Shown here: one piece after another, positions 1 to 11,588 of the stretch
Numbering within the stretch: the first letter of the stretch is position 1
How the letters are laid out: each line of letters begins with the position of its first letter
Assembly: GCA_036172665.1 (NCBI GenBank)
Contig: CM069874.1
Location: 51,938,707 to 52,002,706 of the forward strand
Direction of reading: 5' to 3'
Length of the DNA: 64,000 nucleotides
Origin: Prosopocoilus inquinatus
Lineage: Eukaryota; Arthropoda; Insecta; Coleoptera; Lucanidae
Translations under genes and position numbers: made by a program
The notes under the pieces: model-generated
Database searches by the model: none
What the model was told of the DNA's origin: nothing
What the model saw: only the letters and a program-made list of their open reading frames with translations

Positions 1-593
1 AAGGTAAGAGTTTTGTTTATTAATTAATAATAGTTACTTACGGACTCATATTATTCACTGAATTAATAAAATATTTAATAATTGAAGTCGACTCTTATCC
101 CATGAAAATTATTTTTAATCTTTGCCGGACGCTGTGGAAATTGCACAAAAGCGTTTCACTATCGGTTGATAGTTTTGGCAAGTGACCATCAAGTGATAGT
201 GAAACATTGAACATTTCTGCAATTTCCACAGTGTCTGACAAAGATTAAAAATAATTTTCATAAAATATTCAAGTTCAAAACGAAATTTGATTTTTCCAAA
301 TGTGTATGTATTTTAGATATTTGTACAATTTGTATGTTCTGTAAGAAGAAATAAAAATTTCGTTCCTCTGTAGTAAGTAAATGTGTTCCCGCGCTATTTT
401 TACCACAATACAAATGGCGGCCGATTGTCAGCGCTTGCTTCACTTGTGTTGCTAATGCATTACACTTGTCAGTCTGAACATCACGCTGCACAACAAGTCG
501 GATTGTTATCAATAAAATTGGCCATGTTCCAAAGATTATAGCTTCCTTCCTAAAACTCCCGAACAATACACTGTCTTTATATTAAATAAAATA
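1..593 (-). repeat. Unclassified repeat R1, copy a, abutting a mariner
   Basis: This segment is the reverse complement of sequence at 4856-5278 and 50452-51655. Copy c shows the far end of the repeat at about 51655, which corresponds to base 1 here, so this copy is complete on that side. It contains a near-palindrome (102-261) and a 102-codon reading frame on the minus strand (566 to 258). The same frame occurs in copy b with one visible residue change, but copy c has stops in it. I do not recognise the peptide. The repeat ends exactly where the mariner begins. Confidence 0.75.
102..261. repeat. Long near-palindrome inside R1
   Basis: The segment from 102 and the reverse complement of the segment ending at 261 match over roughly 70 bp per arm. 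The arms share the stretch from the ATTTTTAATCTTTG side through the GTGGAAATTGCA side, and a short unpaired centre lies near 171-186. The same structure is at 51392-51560, and half of it is at 5191-5278. An RNA from either strand would fold into a long hairpin. Confidence 0.75.
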
Positions 594-1885
594 TGTGGAC
601 TGCTGGAAAAGTTTTTGGAAACGGTATGAAAAAACGCATATGAAATTTGGTAAACGGTATCATTGTTTTACGAAGTATTCGCCTTTGACGTTAATATAGT
701 TTTGCATATGCTCGAACCAATTTCTAAAGCACGTTTTCCACTCTAAAGATGGTACCTCAGAAACCAGTGTCCGGAATGTTTCAACCGCTGCTTCAGCCGA
801 CGAAAATCGCTCATCATGCATTTTATTTTTGATATTTGGGAACAAAAAGAAATCATTAGGTGATAAATCAAGTGAATATGGACAATGAGTCATTAATTCA
901 ACATTTTTGTTGGACAAAATATCAGCTGTTTGACGGGCTGAGTGAGAGCTGGCGTTGTCATGATGGAGAATAATTTGTCGATTTCGATTGTTTCTTTTTA
1001 TTTGATCGATGACTTCCGGCAAACAAATTGTAGTATACTAATCAGCATTCACGGTTTTTCGATCATCTAAAGCAACGGTTGCTACATGTCCAGTTAAATG
1101 AAAGAAACATGCAATCATTTACTTCGCAGCACTGCGTGAACGGACAACTTTTGTCGGTTTTGGTTCATTTTGAAATACCCAAACGGTAGATTGTTGTTTA
1201 CTTTCCGGCTCGTACGAATAGATCCACGTTTCGTCACCAGTAACGATATTATAAATTAAATTTGAACGACCTTCTTTGAATTTCTTGAGCATTTCTTCCC
1301 ACCATTTGACACGACCCTGCTTTTGCGCTTCTGTTAAATTGTCTGAGATGCAACGACTGCAAAGCTTTCGTACGTTCAAATGATCATGCAAAATCTGGTG
1401 TATTGCTTTCATGTCAATGTGTAAGGATGCTTGTATCTTACGGTATGTCACATGTTGATCTCGCTCAAGCATTTCACGCACAGCATCTACATTAGTGGCA
1501 ACAACAGATGTTGATGGACGACCTTCACGAAATTCGTCACTGAGAGAGGTACGTCCACGCTGGAATTCGGCAAACCAATTATAAACATTGCTCTTTGATG
1601 GTGCTTCATCTACAAAAGCCAAATGAAGCCGATCGAGGCATTGTTTCGGCGTTAGACCACATTTGAAATCGTAAAAAATCATGGCACGAAAATTTTCACG
1701 CGAGATTTCCATGTTTACACAAAATTACTTTTTCTCAAATGCTATACAAACAAAACTAGTTCACTTGGATAGGAACTGTCAATAGAATTATAGGCGAAAA
1801 AAGTCAAATTTTTCAAATATGACAGATGATATACGCTAACAATTCGAAACCTACTAAATTCCAGAAAATTTTCCAGCAGCTCACG
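594..1885 (-). mobile_element. Mariner transposon (DD34D), copy 1
   Basis: The terminal inverted repeats are TGTGGACTGCTGG at the low end and the complement of CCAGCAGCTCACG at the high end. Both ends are flanked by the TA duplication expected of mariner (592-593 and 1886-1887). The 1292-bp length is normal for the family. The transposase is on the minus strand and carries two premature stops, so this copy is probably non-autonomous. The 3' end of the element joins R1 at the same TA as in copy 2. Confidence 0.93.
660..1712 (-). pseudogene. Mariner transposase with two nonsense codons
   Basis: Read from the ATG at 1712 this is one continuous frame of about 350 codons, the usual mariner size, interrupted by stops at 1119-1121 and 1038-1040. 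Comparison with copy 2 shows these replaced a Gln (KQKIA) and a Trp (NAGWY) codon. The N-terminal helix-turn-helix region (residues ~1-110) includes YNWFAEFQRGR. The catalytic triad is visible as GDETW, HHDNASSH and SPND. The last two Asp residues are 34 residues apart, which defines the DD34D mariner type. No frameshift is seen, so inactivation looks recent. Confidence 0.92.
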
Positions 1886-3610
1886 TAAAAGTTTGTTATG
1901 TTAAAATCTCACTTGACATTTCATGATTGAACAATATGCCACTCTCAGGACTAAAATTTTACCAAAAACCGTTTCACAATCGACCTCTTTGTGTTTTTGG
2001 TGTCAAGATGAGCCTGTTGTGAACGTAAAGTAGAAAAAAGAATTAGGAATATTAGTTATATGAGTTAAGTTTTTCAGTTAGTGTCACTTTTACAAGTACT
2101 TAAATATTTTTCATAGCTAGCAAGCTTGTTAGTGAATTAAGTGTATTTTTCAGAAGATTTTTGCCATTTTAAAAGAAACTGGATGCGAAATTTAAAGTTC
2201 TAAATATATTAAGTGCATTTTAATATTCCGAACAATATTTTCCTTTATCGGTTTGCCCTAAAATTTACGAAAGATCCAATAATTGCAAGTATTTAATTAT
2301 ACACGCTATTATGCTATGTCTGAAAAATGATTCAACACTATATATATATTTAGTAATTCGTATAGATTTTTAAAGCAATAAATCTGTCATTCATTATCCC
2401 TTACAAAACTACTTAAATCAATTGCCATGTTTGTGTATTAATTACGACTCCCTACGTTCTTAATGCAACCGCGGACATTTGATTACATCCCCCGCAAATG
2501 GGATCAGTAGGGGAGAGAATGTTGCTGACTACTTCACCGAAATTCGATTCATTAGGTCGCATTATCTTGCTTACGTGCGATGGTACATTTAGAGTAATCA
2601 GATTTGTTCGAAGGTTCAAAAACAACATGATAGTACTATTTATGTTTAAAACATGTACATCTATGGAATTCTTGAACTTCGACATGAATAAGGATTAGGG
2701 GATGTTAGGTTTCAGGCGCAAGACGAATGCATAAATAACAGTTTGAAAAATATTCGGGGTACATTAAAAAAATGGATGCGTTGGCGAGATGAGGGCAGTA
2801 AATCAAATATCACATCAGCAGCAAGGGTTAGGCAACAAATCATTTTGAGACGGACTTCTAGTTTACGACGGTCCCACTCTACAGGTATCTCACTAAGGTA
2901 CAGGACCGTAACATCGATTCTTTTTACCGTCAAATATTTACTTAACGTTCGTAATTTGCATTTTATTTTAATTTTGCTATCGATATATCGTCGATTTGTA
3001 AAGATGAGAAGTCGACAACAGAAAAATTAAAACCTCACGGCAAAGAATATTGTTTGTTTCAGTGTTTCCACACACATGAGTAAGAGGTTCTTCTGTTTCA
3101 CATAGAGTCGAGGTAATAAAAATAGAATTACATAATAAACTTATTCTCATCCACTCACAAATCATTTCAAGCAATACTCGCACGCTCTCACGCACATTCA
3201 TGTCACGAATAGGATTTCCTATGTATGTATGCTTGTTTATTTCAGAAACTGTACAAAAAAAAACATAAAAAACTTAAACTGGTTCGTACACGTCCAATAA
3301 AATAATTATTCTAACATTCTAACTATAGTCCTGGAGTACCGAAATCGATTCTTTGGGCATTACAATAATCTGATTGTTGATTATTGCTTCTTGTAACATG
3401 TGTTCATCTGAATTTGTGGTCTAGTGGCCGTTGGAACTGTTAAAATCAGGTCATGAATTAAATCATACGGCTTAACTTTTTATTTGATATTTGCTGAAAA
3501 TAGAACGAATTTATGATAACAGCTATTTTTATATACCAGGGCTGCTATTGCCACAAAAAATATTGTACTAAATAATGGTGGAAAATTGTACTAGATTTGA
3601 CGTTGTTGTA
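1886..3610. other. Stretch without recognised genes
   Basis: Only short overlapping reading frames on both strands occur here, at 2452-3201, and none has a recognisable domain. No inverted or direct repeat longer than a few tens of bases was noticed. It separates the two mariner copies and may be unique intergenic DNA. Confidence 0.5.
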
Positions 3611-3773
3611 CGTGGGCTGCTGGAAAATTTTCTGTAATCCAGTAGGTCTAGAATTGTTAGCGTTTATCAACTGTCATATTTGAAAAATTTGACGTTTTTC
3701 GCCTATAATTCTATTGACAGTTCCTATCCAAGTGAACTAGTTTTGTTTGTACAGCAGTTGAGAAAAAGTAATT

Positions 3774-4789
3774 TTGTGTAAACCAACGCCGAATCAATGC
3801 CTCGATCGGCTTCATTTGACTTTTGGAGATGAAGCACCATCAAAGAGCAGTCTTTATAATTGGTTTGCCGATTTCCAGCGTGGACGTACCTCTCTCAGTG
3901 ACGAATTTCGTGAAGGTCGTCCGTCAACATGTGTTATTGCCATCAATGTAGATGTTGTGCGTGAAATGCTTGAGCGAGATCGACATGTGACATATTATGA
4001 GATTCAAGCATCGTTACGCATTGACATGAAAGCAATACACCAGATTTTGCATGATCATTTGAACGTACGAAAGCTTTGCAGTCGTTGGATCCCACACAAT
4101 TTAACAGAAGCGCAAAAGCAGGATCGTGTCAAATGGTGCGAAGAAATGCTCAAGAAATTCAAAGTTTGTTTTCAATTTGTCGTTCAAATTTAGTTTATAA
4201 CATAGTTACTGGTGACGAAACGTGGATCTATTCGTACGAGCCAGAAAGTAAACAACAATCTACCGTTTGGGTATTTCAAAATGAACCAAAACCAACAAAA
4301 GTTGTCCGTTCATGCAGCGCTGCGAAGCAAAAGATTGCTTGTTTCTTTGGTTTAACAGGATATGTAGCAACCGTGGCTTTAGAGGAGCGAAAAACCGTGA
4401 ATGCTGGTTGGTATACTACAATTTGTTTGCCAGAAGTTATCGATCAAATAAGAAGAAACAATAGAAATCGACGAATCATTCTCCATCATGACAACGCCAG
4501 CTCTCACTCAGCCCTTCAAACAATTGGTTTTTTGTCTAACAAAAATGTTGAATTAATGACTCATTGTCCATATTCACCTGATTTATCACCTAATGATTTC
4601 TTTTTGTTTCCAAATATCAAAAATAAAATGCGTGGTGAGCGATTTTCGTCGGCTGAAGCAGCGGTTGAAACATTCCGGACACTGGTTTCTGAGGTACCAT
4701 CTTTAGAGTGGAAAACGTGCTTTAGAAATTGCTTCGAGCTTATGCAAAAGTGTATTGAGGTCAAAGGCGAACACTTCGAAAAACAATGA
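3774..4789 (+). pseudogene. Mariner transposase, start deleted and frameshifted
   Basis: Compared with copy 1, about 57 bp spanning the ATG and the first helix are deleted just after 3780, so translation would have to begin at a non-ATG codon. A short insertion near 4165-4190 shifts the frame. The second frame runs to the stop at 4787-4789 and keeps all three catalytic motifs (GDETW, HHDNASSH, SPDLSPND). The Gln and Trp codons lost in copy 1 are intact here. Product: defective DD34D mariner transposase. Confidence 0.92.
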
Positions 4790-4855
4790 TACCGTTTACT
4801 AAATTTTATATGCGTTTTTTCATACCGTTTCCAAAAACTTTTCCAGCAGCCCACC

Positions 4856-5278
4856 TATTTGATTTAATATAAAGACAGTGTATTGTTCGGGAGTTTTAGG
4901 AAGGAAGCTATAATCTTTGGAACCTGGCCAATTTTATTGATAACAATCCGACTTGTTGTGCAGCGTGATGTTCAGACTGACAACTGTAATGCATTAGCAA
5001 CACAAGTGAAGCAAGCGCTGACAATCGGCCGCCATTTGTATTGTGGTAAAAATAGCGCGGGAACACATTTACTTACTACAGAGGAACGAAATTTTTATTT
5101 CTTCTTACAGAACATACAAATTGTACAAATATCTAAAATACATACACATTTGGAAAAATCAAATTTCGTTTTGAACTTGAATATTTTATGAAAATAATTT
5201 TTAATCTTTGTCAGACACTGTGGAAATTGCAGAAATGTTCAATGTTTCACTATCGCTTGATAGTCACTTGCCAAAACT
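4856..5278 (+). repeat. Repeat R1, copy b (truncated)
   Basis: This is near-identical to the complement of 170-593 and includes the 102-codon frame at 4883-5191 (starts MFGSFRKEAI). It stops abruptly halfway through the long palindrome, where mariner 3' sequence begins at 5279. The junction lies at a few bases of shared sequence (AAACT/TT), consistent with microhomology-mediated joining. Confidence 0.8.
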
Positions 5279-5412
5279 TTAGAAATTGGTTCGAGCGTAT
5301 GCAAAAGTGTATTGACGTCAAAGGCGAATACTTCGAAAAACAATGATACCCTTTACCAAATTTCATATGCGTTTTTTCATTCCGTTTCCAGAAACTTTTC
5401 CAGCAGCCCACG

Positions 5413-6773
5413 TACTAGCTTCTATTAGCGCGCGAATATTTAAAATGTATCTTCAAATACAAGGTCTTGACACAATATGTAAATTACTTTAGAAGATAGT
5501 GTTTATTTATTGATAAAATAAATATGTATAAAAAATATTACAATGCCCGTATAAAACATTTGTTAAATGAAATCAAAAGCCTCAGCCTCAGTTTCTACAT
5601 TGCTAACATCTCTATATACTTCTGATTTAAAGGAAGAAAAGTTTTTGCTCAATATGCAGGCATCTTATTTTATTGAAACAATATTTGCACATGTTTTATC
5701 TAGAAGGCTAATTCCTAACTTATTTTTTATTAAAAAAACTGCTGATGCAGATGAATGTGGGAGAATCAGTACAATTTTAAAACCTGCAAATAAATTTGAA
5801 AACAACAAATTCCTTTTTCTTGAAGGTTGTTCGTAATCAGACGAACCATTATCCTTTAACTCTTCAATTTCCTCTTCTGTTTCAATTTCGTCATCTATAA
5901 TATCTATTTCCGAAGACTCAATGGGACGTTTTGAAGATATGCTATCAGTATGCATTGAATTATTTGTATTTCTATTATTTCCACTTGTAATTATTGTAGT
6001 TGGACTTGACATGACAGTTATAATAGTCCACGTAGTTGTAGTGATGGTTTCATTTAACTCCACAAGAAACCTAAAAAAATGTACTCATTATCGCAGCAGT
6101 TTTATTTGGATCAGAAAGGGCATACTTATCCATCTCGTATGCAAAGCAAAAGATTTATATTTCATATTTCATTTTCACTTCACTTGTACGTTACTAAGTC
6201 ACTGTTGCCACACTCCACACTGTTGCTTCCAGGATGACAACCCCATATACCTCCACACTAAAACCATTTAAGCTAAAATTTAATGATATTCTTCATCTTC
6301 ACCACACGTATATCCGGGCCCATAACCTGATAAAACTGGATAACTTTGTAAACGCTTTGGAACTTTTACAAATTATGAAACACTTATTTTTCAATCATAA
6401 TTCAATTGCCTGTCTATTTATTATTTCGGCAATGACTCGATAAAATCACTATGTTCCAACATTTTTCCAGTACACGCCGCAGAGCAAGTCTTCTTTTTTT
6501 CGAAAAATTTAAATCAACAAGTTGTTAAATAAATCTGGACATAGGCTGTATAATGTGGTATGGGTATTAAAAATTTCAACCAAATTATATTTGAATTCAA
6601 TGAAGTTGGCGTTTGTAAATTTATTCAACTTTAAAAATAAGGGTTTTCATTAAAACTGTATTAATGCTGTCTGATGAAATGATTAAAACTTGTCGGAAAT
6701 TTTTTCCTTATTAATCCACTTTTGTAATCTGATTTACTTACTGAACCGGAAACAGAACGACTTTCATTCTTTA
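5413..6773. other. Stretch without recognised genes; one acidic reading frame
   Basis: The longest frame is on the minus strand, 6063 to 5665 (132 codons). It has a Thr-rich start and an acidic stretch (DIIDDEIETEEEIEEL). A TTTTTTAG-like acceptor sequence lies just upstream of its ATG on that strand, so it could be a piece of an exon or of a transposase N-terminus. No domain is recognised. The rest is AT-rich with no repeat noticed. Confidence 0.35.
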
Positions 6774-7133
6774 GGTTGTTCGGAAAAAAATGTCATTTTT
6801 TTTCTTTATCAACAAATTCTTATTTCGAAGGTAACGAGATATAATTTTTTATTTTCAAATTGAAGAGTATACTTCTCTGAACAATATACTACACAAATGT
6901 TAACCAGTACTTAATTGTGTGTTCTTACGAATAATAACAAAAAACGAAGAATTCTTGAAATTATTGTTATACGAGTTTAAGAAGGAAAGTGGCTGCACAA
7001 GTGGCTTAGAATATCTGTGAGAAGCAGAGACAGAGTCTCTTAATGTTAAGACATGCCCAACATGAATTTATAAAATTTAGAAATGGTGATTTTACTCTCC
7101 GAAGGAGTCGTACATCAGGTTGCCCTTTAAAGA

Positions 7134-7451
7134 TCAACCATTTGGTGCCACTTTGGAGGTCGTAGTACGATTATTAAACGTTCTACAAAAATTTCACACA
7201 ACTTAAATGAATCTCAACCTAAACACCTTAAACATTTGTACCTCGGGTTGCTCTTTAAAGATCAACCAATTTTTTTTGCAATTTATTAAAGAAAATATGG
7301 TTACTACAACATATTGATTATCAGACGAGCTCGGTGCATTGAATTCAACCATTTGGTGCCACTTAAGAGGTCGTAGTACGATTGTTAAACGTTCTACAAA
7401 AATTTCACAAAACTTAAATTAATATCAACCTAAACACCTTAAACATTTGTA
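7134..7451 (+). repeat. 107-bp direct duplication inside the mariner relic
   Basis: Segments 7134-7240 and 7345-7451 match over about 107 bp with few differences, 211 bp apart. A shorter match (about 23 bp, ending GATCAACCA) links 7118-7140 to 7246-7268. The duplication repeats the linker region of the transposase, so it arose after or during decay of the element. Confidence 0.8.
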
Positions 7452-8043
7452 CAAAATTACTCCAAACTCCACGCCACAATCGTTTTCTGTGACAAATCAT
7501 AATTTATGAAGAAATATGGATTCTTTTAAGAATTTCTACTGGTATAAACGGTGGCTTAATCTTCGACAAGTGTCTTTTTCAGTCGTTAACAAAGATCGTT
7601 TTGGAAAATAAGTAGTGTTCAGTGTTTGGTGGAATATCTTTGGCGCGATCCATTTTGTATCGGTTTCAAATGTTCGTACAGTTAAGGCTGCAGTCTGTTG
7701 TGCTCAACTTACCAAAGTTCACGAAATATTACGTTTAGGGTACCCTGCATCTGTAAATTCAAATCACGTGATCCACCAATACCATAATACAGTTAGGTCT
7801 CAATAAAAACTGTTCGAGCTTGGATGGACTTTTCTTCCTCTTTCTGTATAAAGTTGCTCCTTCGGATTACAATATGTTTTGTTCAATTCTTTCCTTAAAG
7901 ACAAAAATTTTAATGAATATTGCGAAGTCCATACAGCATATCAAGAATTCCTTGACTCTAGAGAACTTGACTGGTATCATCGAAGAATACAAATGCTGGC
8001 AGAATGATGGCAAAGGATCACTAATGACAATGGAAATTGCATA
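7134..8043 (+). pseudogene. Mariner transposase remnant
   Basis: Family-typical blocks appear in order across several frames. The linker (HNLNESQPKHLK) is near 7190 and again near 7400. The first catalytic block is near 7500, where the usual Asp reads as Glu (IYEEIWIL). SVWWNIFGAIHF follows at about 7620, then CCAQLTKVHEILR. The second catalytic block near 7780 has lost the Asp (HQYHNTV). The third is APSDYNMF near 7860, and the typical C-terminus ends at 8043. At least one in-frame stop (7804-7806) and several frameshifts are present, so it cannot make transposase. Confidence 0.82.
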
Positions 8044-8120
8044 GTTTAATCAAAATTAATAAATTTCGTTTAATACAAGCTTCTAAATTAGAAAAAAAAA
8101 ACATTTTTTCCCAACAACCT

Positions 8121-9660
8121 AATAATAATAATAATAATAATAATGATTTTTATTGGTCCTACAAATATTGACCAAAAGGTCGATGGTTCAGCAGTATCTG
8201 CTGTTCTTCCCCATAGACCTTGTACAAAAAATACAATATAATATAAATGACACAAGCACAATAATACATAACAAATTAAGATTTCACGTGTGGATTAAGT
8301 ATTGAATAAATGAAATTTCTATTCTGCAGAGTACATCACATTTACATGAGCAAATCAACAAGCATTCGAGTGAGAATTTGAAATTAAGACAGTATCACAT
8401 TGAAGCTAGTATTAAATCGAGGATAAAATTATATTGAAGGCAAATTAGCGCAAAATCATGAAGCAACACATCCTGTATCTTCAGGTATTTCTTGAAGAGA
8501 ATCGAATCAACATTTGACGCTTAAATGAATGAACAGAGCAAGTTTTAAAATTGTTAGGAACATTGTTATAAAATTTGACAATGTTATAAGAGAACGATCT
8601 ACGAAATAATGTGGTGCTATGCAAAGGAGGAGTCAGTAGCCCTGTATTCCTAACATTAATATTGTGGACGTCAGTTCGAAAGGAAATTTTATTGTAAAGA
8701 TATGGAGGTGTTTTATTTTGAATGATTTTATAAAAAAGCAGAGCGGAATGAAATTGACGACGTGCAAAAGCATATTTAGCCAATTGGCTCTAGAAACTAA
8801 ATGTGAGATATGATCTCTCCGTCTAATGCCATATATAAAGCGTAAACATGAGTTTTGAACTCTCTGGATTTTTGAAATATCAATAGAGTCTAGGCATGGC
8901 CCATAGACTGGATCGCAATAATTATACTTAGAAAGTACCAAAGAGTTACAAAGCATTTTACGAGTATCAGTGTTTAAAAATTCTTTACTATTGTAAAGCA
9001 TTTCAAGTTTTCCAAAAGAATTTTGTACTAATTTGCTCACATGAGTTTTAAATCTCAAATTTGTATCTAGATGAAGACCTAAGTTTCTAGCACACTCAGT
9101 TATGGGTTAGAGGCGTATTATTAATGCATATAATAATATTGGGTAACGTTGAATTCCGTGCTTTTTTCCTTCCGAACACAAGAACGCATGCCTTATTTGG
9201 ATTAAGAGCTAAACAGTGGTTTGTAGAAGAGTTAAATATTTTAGTTAAGTCTGAAATTATTTGCATTAAGGCTTGAACTGCGTCTGCTGGGTCGAAGTGG
9301 TGCAAAAGCTGAGTATCATCAGCGTATAAATAACACTAACAAAATTCAACCTCATTGAACATGAAACTGGTATAAATAGAGAACAATAATGGTCCTAAAA
9401 TGCTTCCTTGAGGAATACCTGCCCCGACCTCCACAGCAGTTGACATATTTTCTTTATAAACAACTGTTTTGAAGATAACAATTAAAAAATGAGATGGTTC
9501 GTTACTAAAGCCAATAAAATGAAGTATCGCGAGTAGCAAGTTGTGGTTTATACTATCAAAAGCACTGGAGAAGTCGAGAAGGATCAACACAGAAACTTTA
9601 TTATCATCTGTAGTAATAATTAAATTTTTTAATAAAATCAATCATTCAATTATAAAATCA
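8121..9660 (-). mobile_element. 5'-truncated CR1/Jockey-like LINE
   Basis: The element reads on the minus strand and ends in an ATT-repeat tail (8121-8144 on the plus strand). It carries only the 3' half of the reverse transcriptase ORF plus a 3' untranslated region (about 8125-8480). Such 5' truncation with a simple-repeat tail is typical of LINE insertion by target-primed reverse transcription. The truncation point is near 9650-9670. A target duplication was not recognised. Confidence 0.85.
8481..9641 (-). pseudogene. LINE reverse transcriptase, C-terminal half, broken
   Basis: Domains in order on the minus strand: the palm motif LLDFSSAFDSINH (~9570), GIPQGSILGPLLF (~9410), the catalytic YADDTQLLHH (~9320-9295), and the thumb and C-terminal region typical of CR1/Jockey proteins (KIQRVQNSCLRFIYGIRRRDHIS, then YLYNKISFRTDVHN). 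The frame changes between 9305 and 9340, near 9060 and near 8700. The motifs themselves are well preserved. Confidence 0.85.
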
Positions 9661-11367
9661 TAATTTCTTTGTTTTGTCATGCTTTTTTTGGTTTCCAAGT
9701 TAACAATCATCGTATTTCAAAAAGGCTTTTTCGTTCTTCGTCTTGTAGTTTCATCACACTTCTCTAATTAAGCGCCTCCACTGACATTTCTTGTTCCTTT
9801 TACTGTTTCGTAGTCAGAACTCATTTAAGCTGCAATGCAATTTGTAATAAGTACAATGAGCGATGACACATGTAATAAGTTCCAACAGCGAACTTAAAAC
9901 ATATTTGCATATAATAACTAATGATTCACCGAGGAGAGATACGATGTAGGTAACAAATCGCAGTTATGTGTGAACCACAAATCCAGTTCAGTTATGAGAT
10001 GTAAATTCTAAAACTGCTTTGTATGTACTTCCTGTTTTTTTGTATTACTCAAAATTATTTATTACAGAAAAAAAAATATTCCGCATACAAAATTGGCAAA
10101 TTATTTTCCAATTTATCCTCTTAAAACATATCAGCGTGAATCCTGAAATCAAAGCGAATTTATTTGCCCAAAACACGACGTTAACTACGCAAATAAAACG
10201 ATTTTAATTCAACATCACAAGACAAATTCCGAGACGGCAGTTAATTCTCTTCTCTTTTCACCTGACTGCCCTCTGAAATCGTTCGTTACATAATCAATTC
10301 GCAAAGAACGTTATACTAAAGTCGAACTCGCCCCTCAGGGAGAGATTTGAATATCGGCTGAAAATCGTAATTATAACTCAGAAAAACGTCTCGCTGGGCA
10401 CGAGAGAAATCAAAGATCGGGAGCACAATGGTACCAAAGACACAATACGTGAGTTACCCTCTGACTTTTGTAATCATAATAATTACATACCGGAACAATC
10501 ACGTGCGACTTCCGGTTCCAAAAGGGGCCCAATAATTACGCACGCACCGGACATCTTAGATCCGTGAGAAGAATCTGATTTTTAACTTTACGTTGGTCTT
10601 GGTGAATCGGCGCGTAAGGGAATCTGTGTTGACGTTTTATTGTTGTCAAATTGCTTTGTTCGGTGCGACGATTATTGTCTGACAGGCAAATAAAACCGTT
10701 TGCTCTATTACTTTCATTCTACCGTGTTATTATTTCGTTTATAATTATTTTTTAGCGTTAAATGAAGACGTAGGGCCGAATAAAAGACGTTTTCTTTTTC
10801 AATTCTACTTCATAGAACCCGAATACAAAGCAAATAAAATCGCGGTGACTTCTCCATGCATAAAATTTAATACAAGAAAAAAAAAAGAAAAATTTAAAAA
10901 TGTACGCTTTTTACGATGATTTTCTCTTTTGTAGTTTTGACTTTATTTGTAAAAATTATATCGCGGAATCATACGAGAACAAGTTTTGATTTAATTTGTA
11001 GGATTTCGAGTAGGCGAATAAACTAAAACTTCCGGTTGGAATGTTTGTTGAAATCGATCCATAAAATTCGATTTTAGATTTAAAAATAGTTTCAGTTTCA
11101 ACCCCACGGTTAGCTTGTTCTATATTTTCAAGAGAAAAATATATACAGGTATCTCAAAACTTCTGTCTTTAAATGAAATTGTAAGTTCCTCGTTACATAA
11201 GAGATTAATTCTCCAAATTTGAAATTTCTTGCACAAAAATTAAAAACTGACCTATCACAAGCGAGCGCAATCCCTTTGTTTTGAAACCTCTGCTTGGTTT
11301 ACGGCTTATCTCAGCAATTCAAGTCTAATCTCAAATCTAGGAAAGCAAACAATTTAAAGAAAACGTA
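9661..11367. other. Stretch without recognised genes
   Basis: No transposon protein similarity or terminal repeat was seen. Part of it (about 10240-10720) is less AT-rich, with more CpG than its surroundings and no obvious repeat, and could be single-copy regulatory DNA. The one frame at 10019-10207 is short and has no recognised domain. Confidence 0.4.
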
Positions 11368-11588
11368 CAGGTCGATCGAAATTGATTGTCCTGATCCTAT
11401 ACTACTTTTCGCGAGCTTTACGTCTGCCAGACGAAGATTGGCACGGAAAGCAGGGGAGTGCTGGTAACATTCACAAAACTTACATCCAAATCAAACTTAA
11501 TTAATAAAAACATCCGGTATACGTAAATATTGATACGAAGCTTGAGGAAAGTAGTATAGGATCAGGACAATCAATTTCGATCGCCCTG
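11368..11588. mobile_element. 221-bp MITE with TA duplication
   Basis: Inverted arms of about 40 bp start CAGGTCGATCG at 11368 and end with the complement, CGATCGCCCTG, at 11588. They share ATTGATTGTCCTGATCC. TA flanks both sides (11366-11367, 11589-11590), which points to Tc1/mariner-type mobilisation. There is no coding capacity. Confidence 0.85.

Larger units (their letters stand above)
3611..5412 (+). mobile_element. Composite: mariner + R1 segment + second mariner 3' end
   Basis: The outer ends are perfect inverted repeats (CGTGGGCTGCTGG at 3611 and its complement ending at 5412), each flanked by TA (3609-3610 and 5413-5414). Inside, a 1245-bp mariner (3611-4855) is followed by R1 sequence (4856-5278) and then by a second, diverged copy of the last 134 bp of the mariner (5279-5412, matching 4720-4853). 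The outer TA-flanked ends suggest the whole 1802-bp unit could have moved as one piece. The alternative is recombination between two neighbouring mariners. Confidence 0.8.
6774..8119 (+). mobile_element. Decayed mariner, different subfamily
   Basis: The inverted terminal repeats GGTTGTTCGGAAAAAAATG (6774) and the complement of CATTTTTTCCCAACAACC (ending 8119) are flanked by TA (6772-6773 and 8120-8121). The element is 1346 bp long and holds a badly decayed mariner transposase on the plus strand. Its interior has a 107-bp duplication (7134-7240 and 7345-7451). Its right end directly touches the microsatellite tail of the LINE at 8121. Confidence 0.85.

Noticed and set aside
2452..3201. Several short overlapping frames on both strands
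   Set aside because: All under 100 codons with no recognised motif; they look like chance frames.
6661..6700. CTGATGA near GGAAA
   Set aside because: The sequence between them has no self-complementarity, so no stem II exists.
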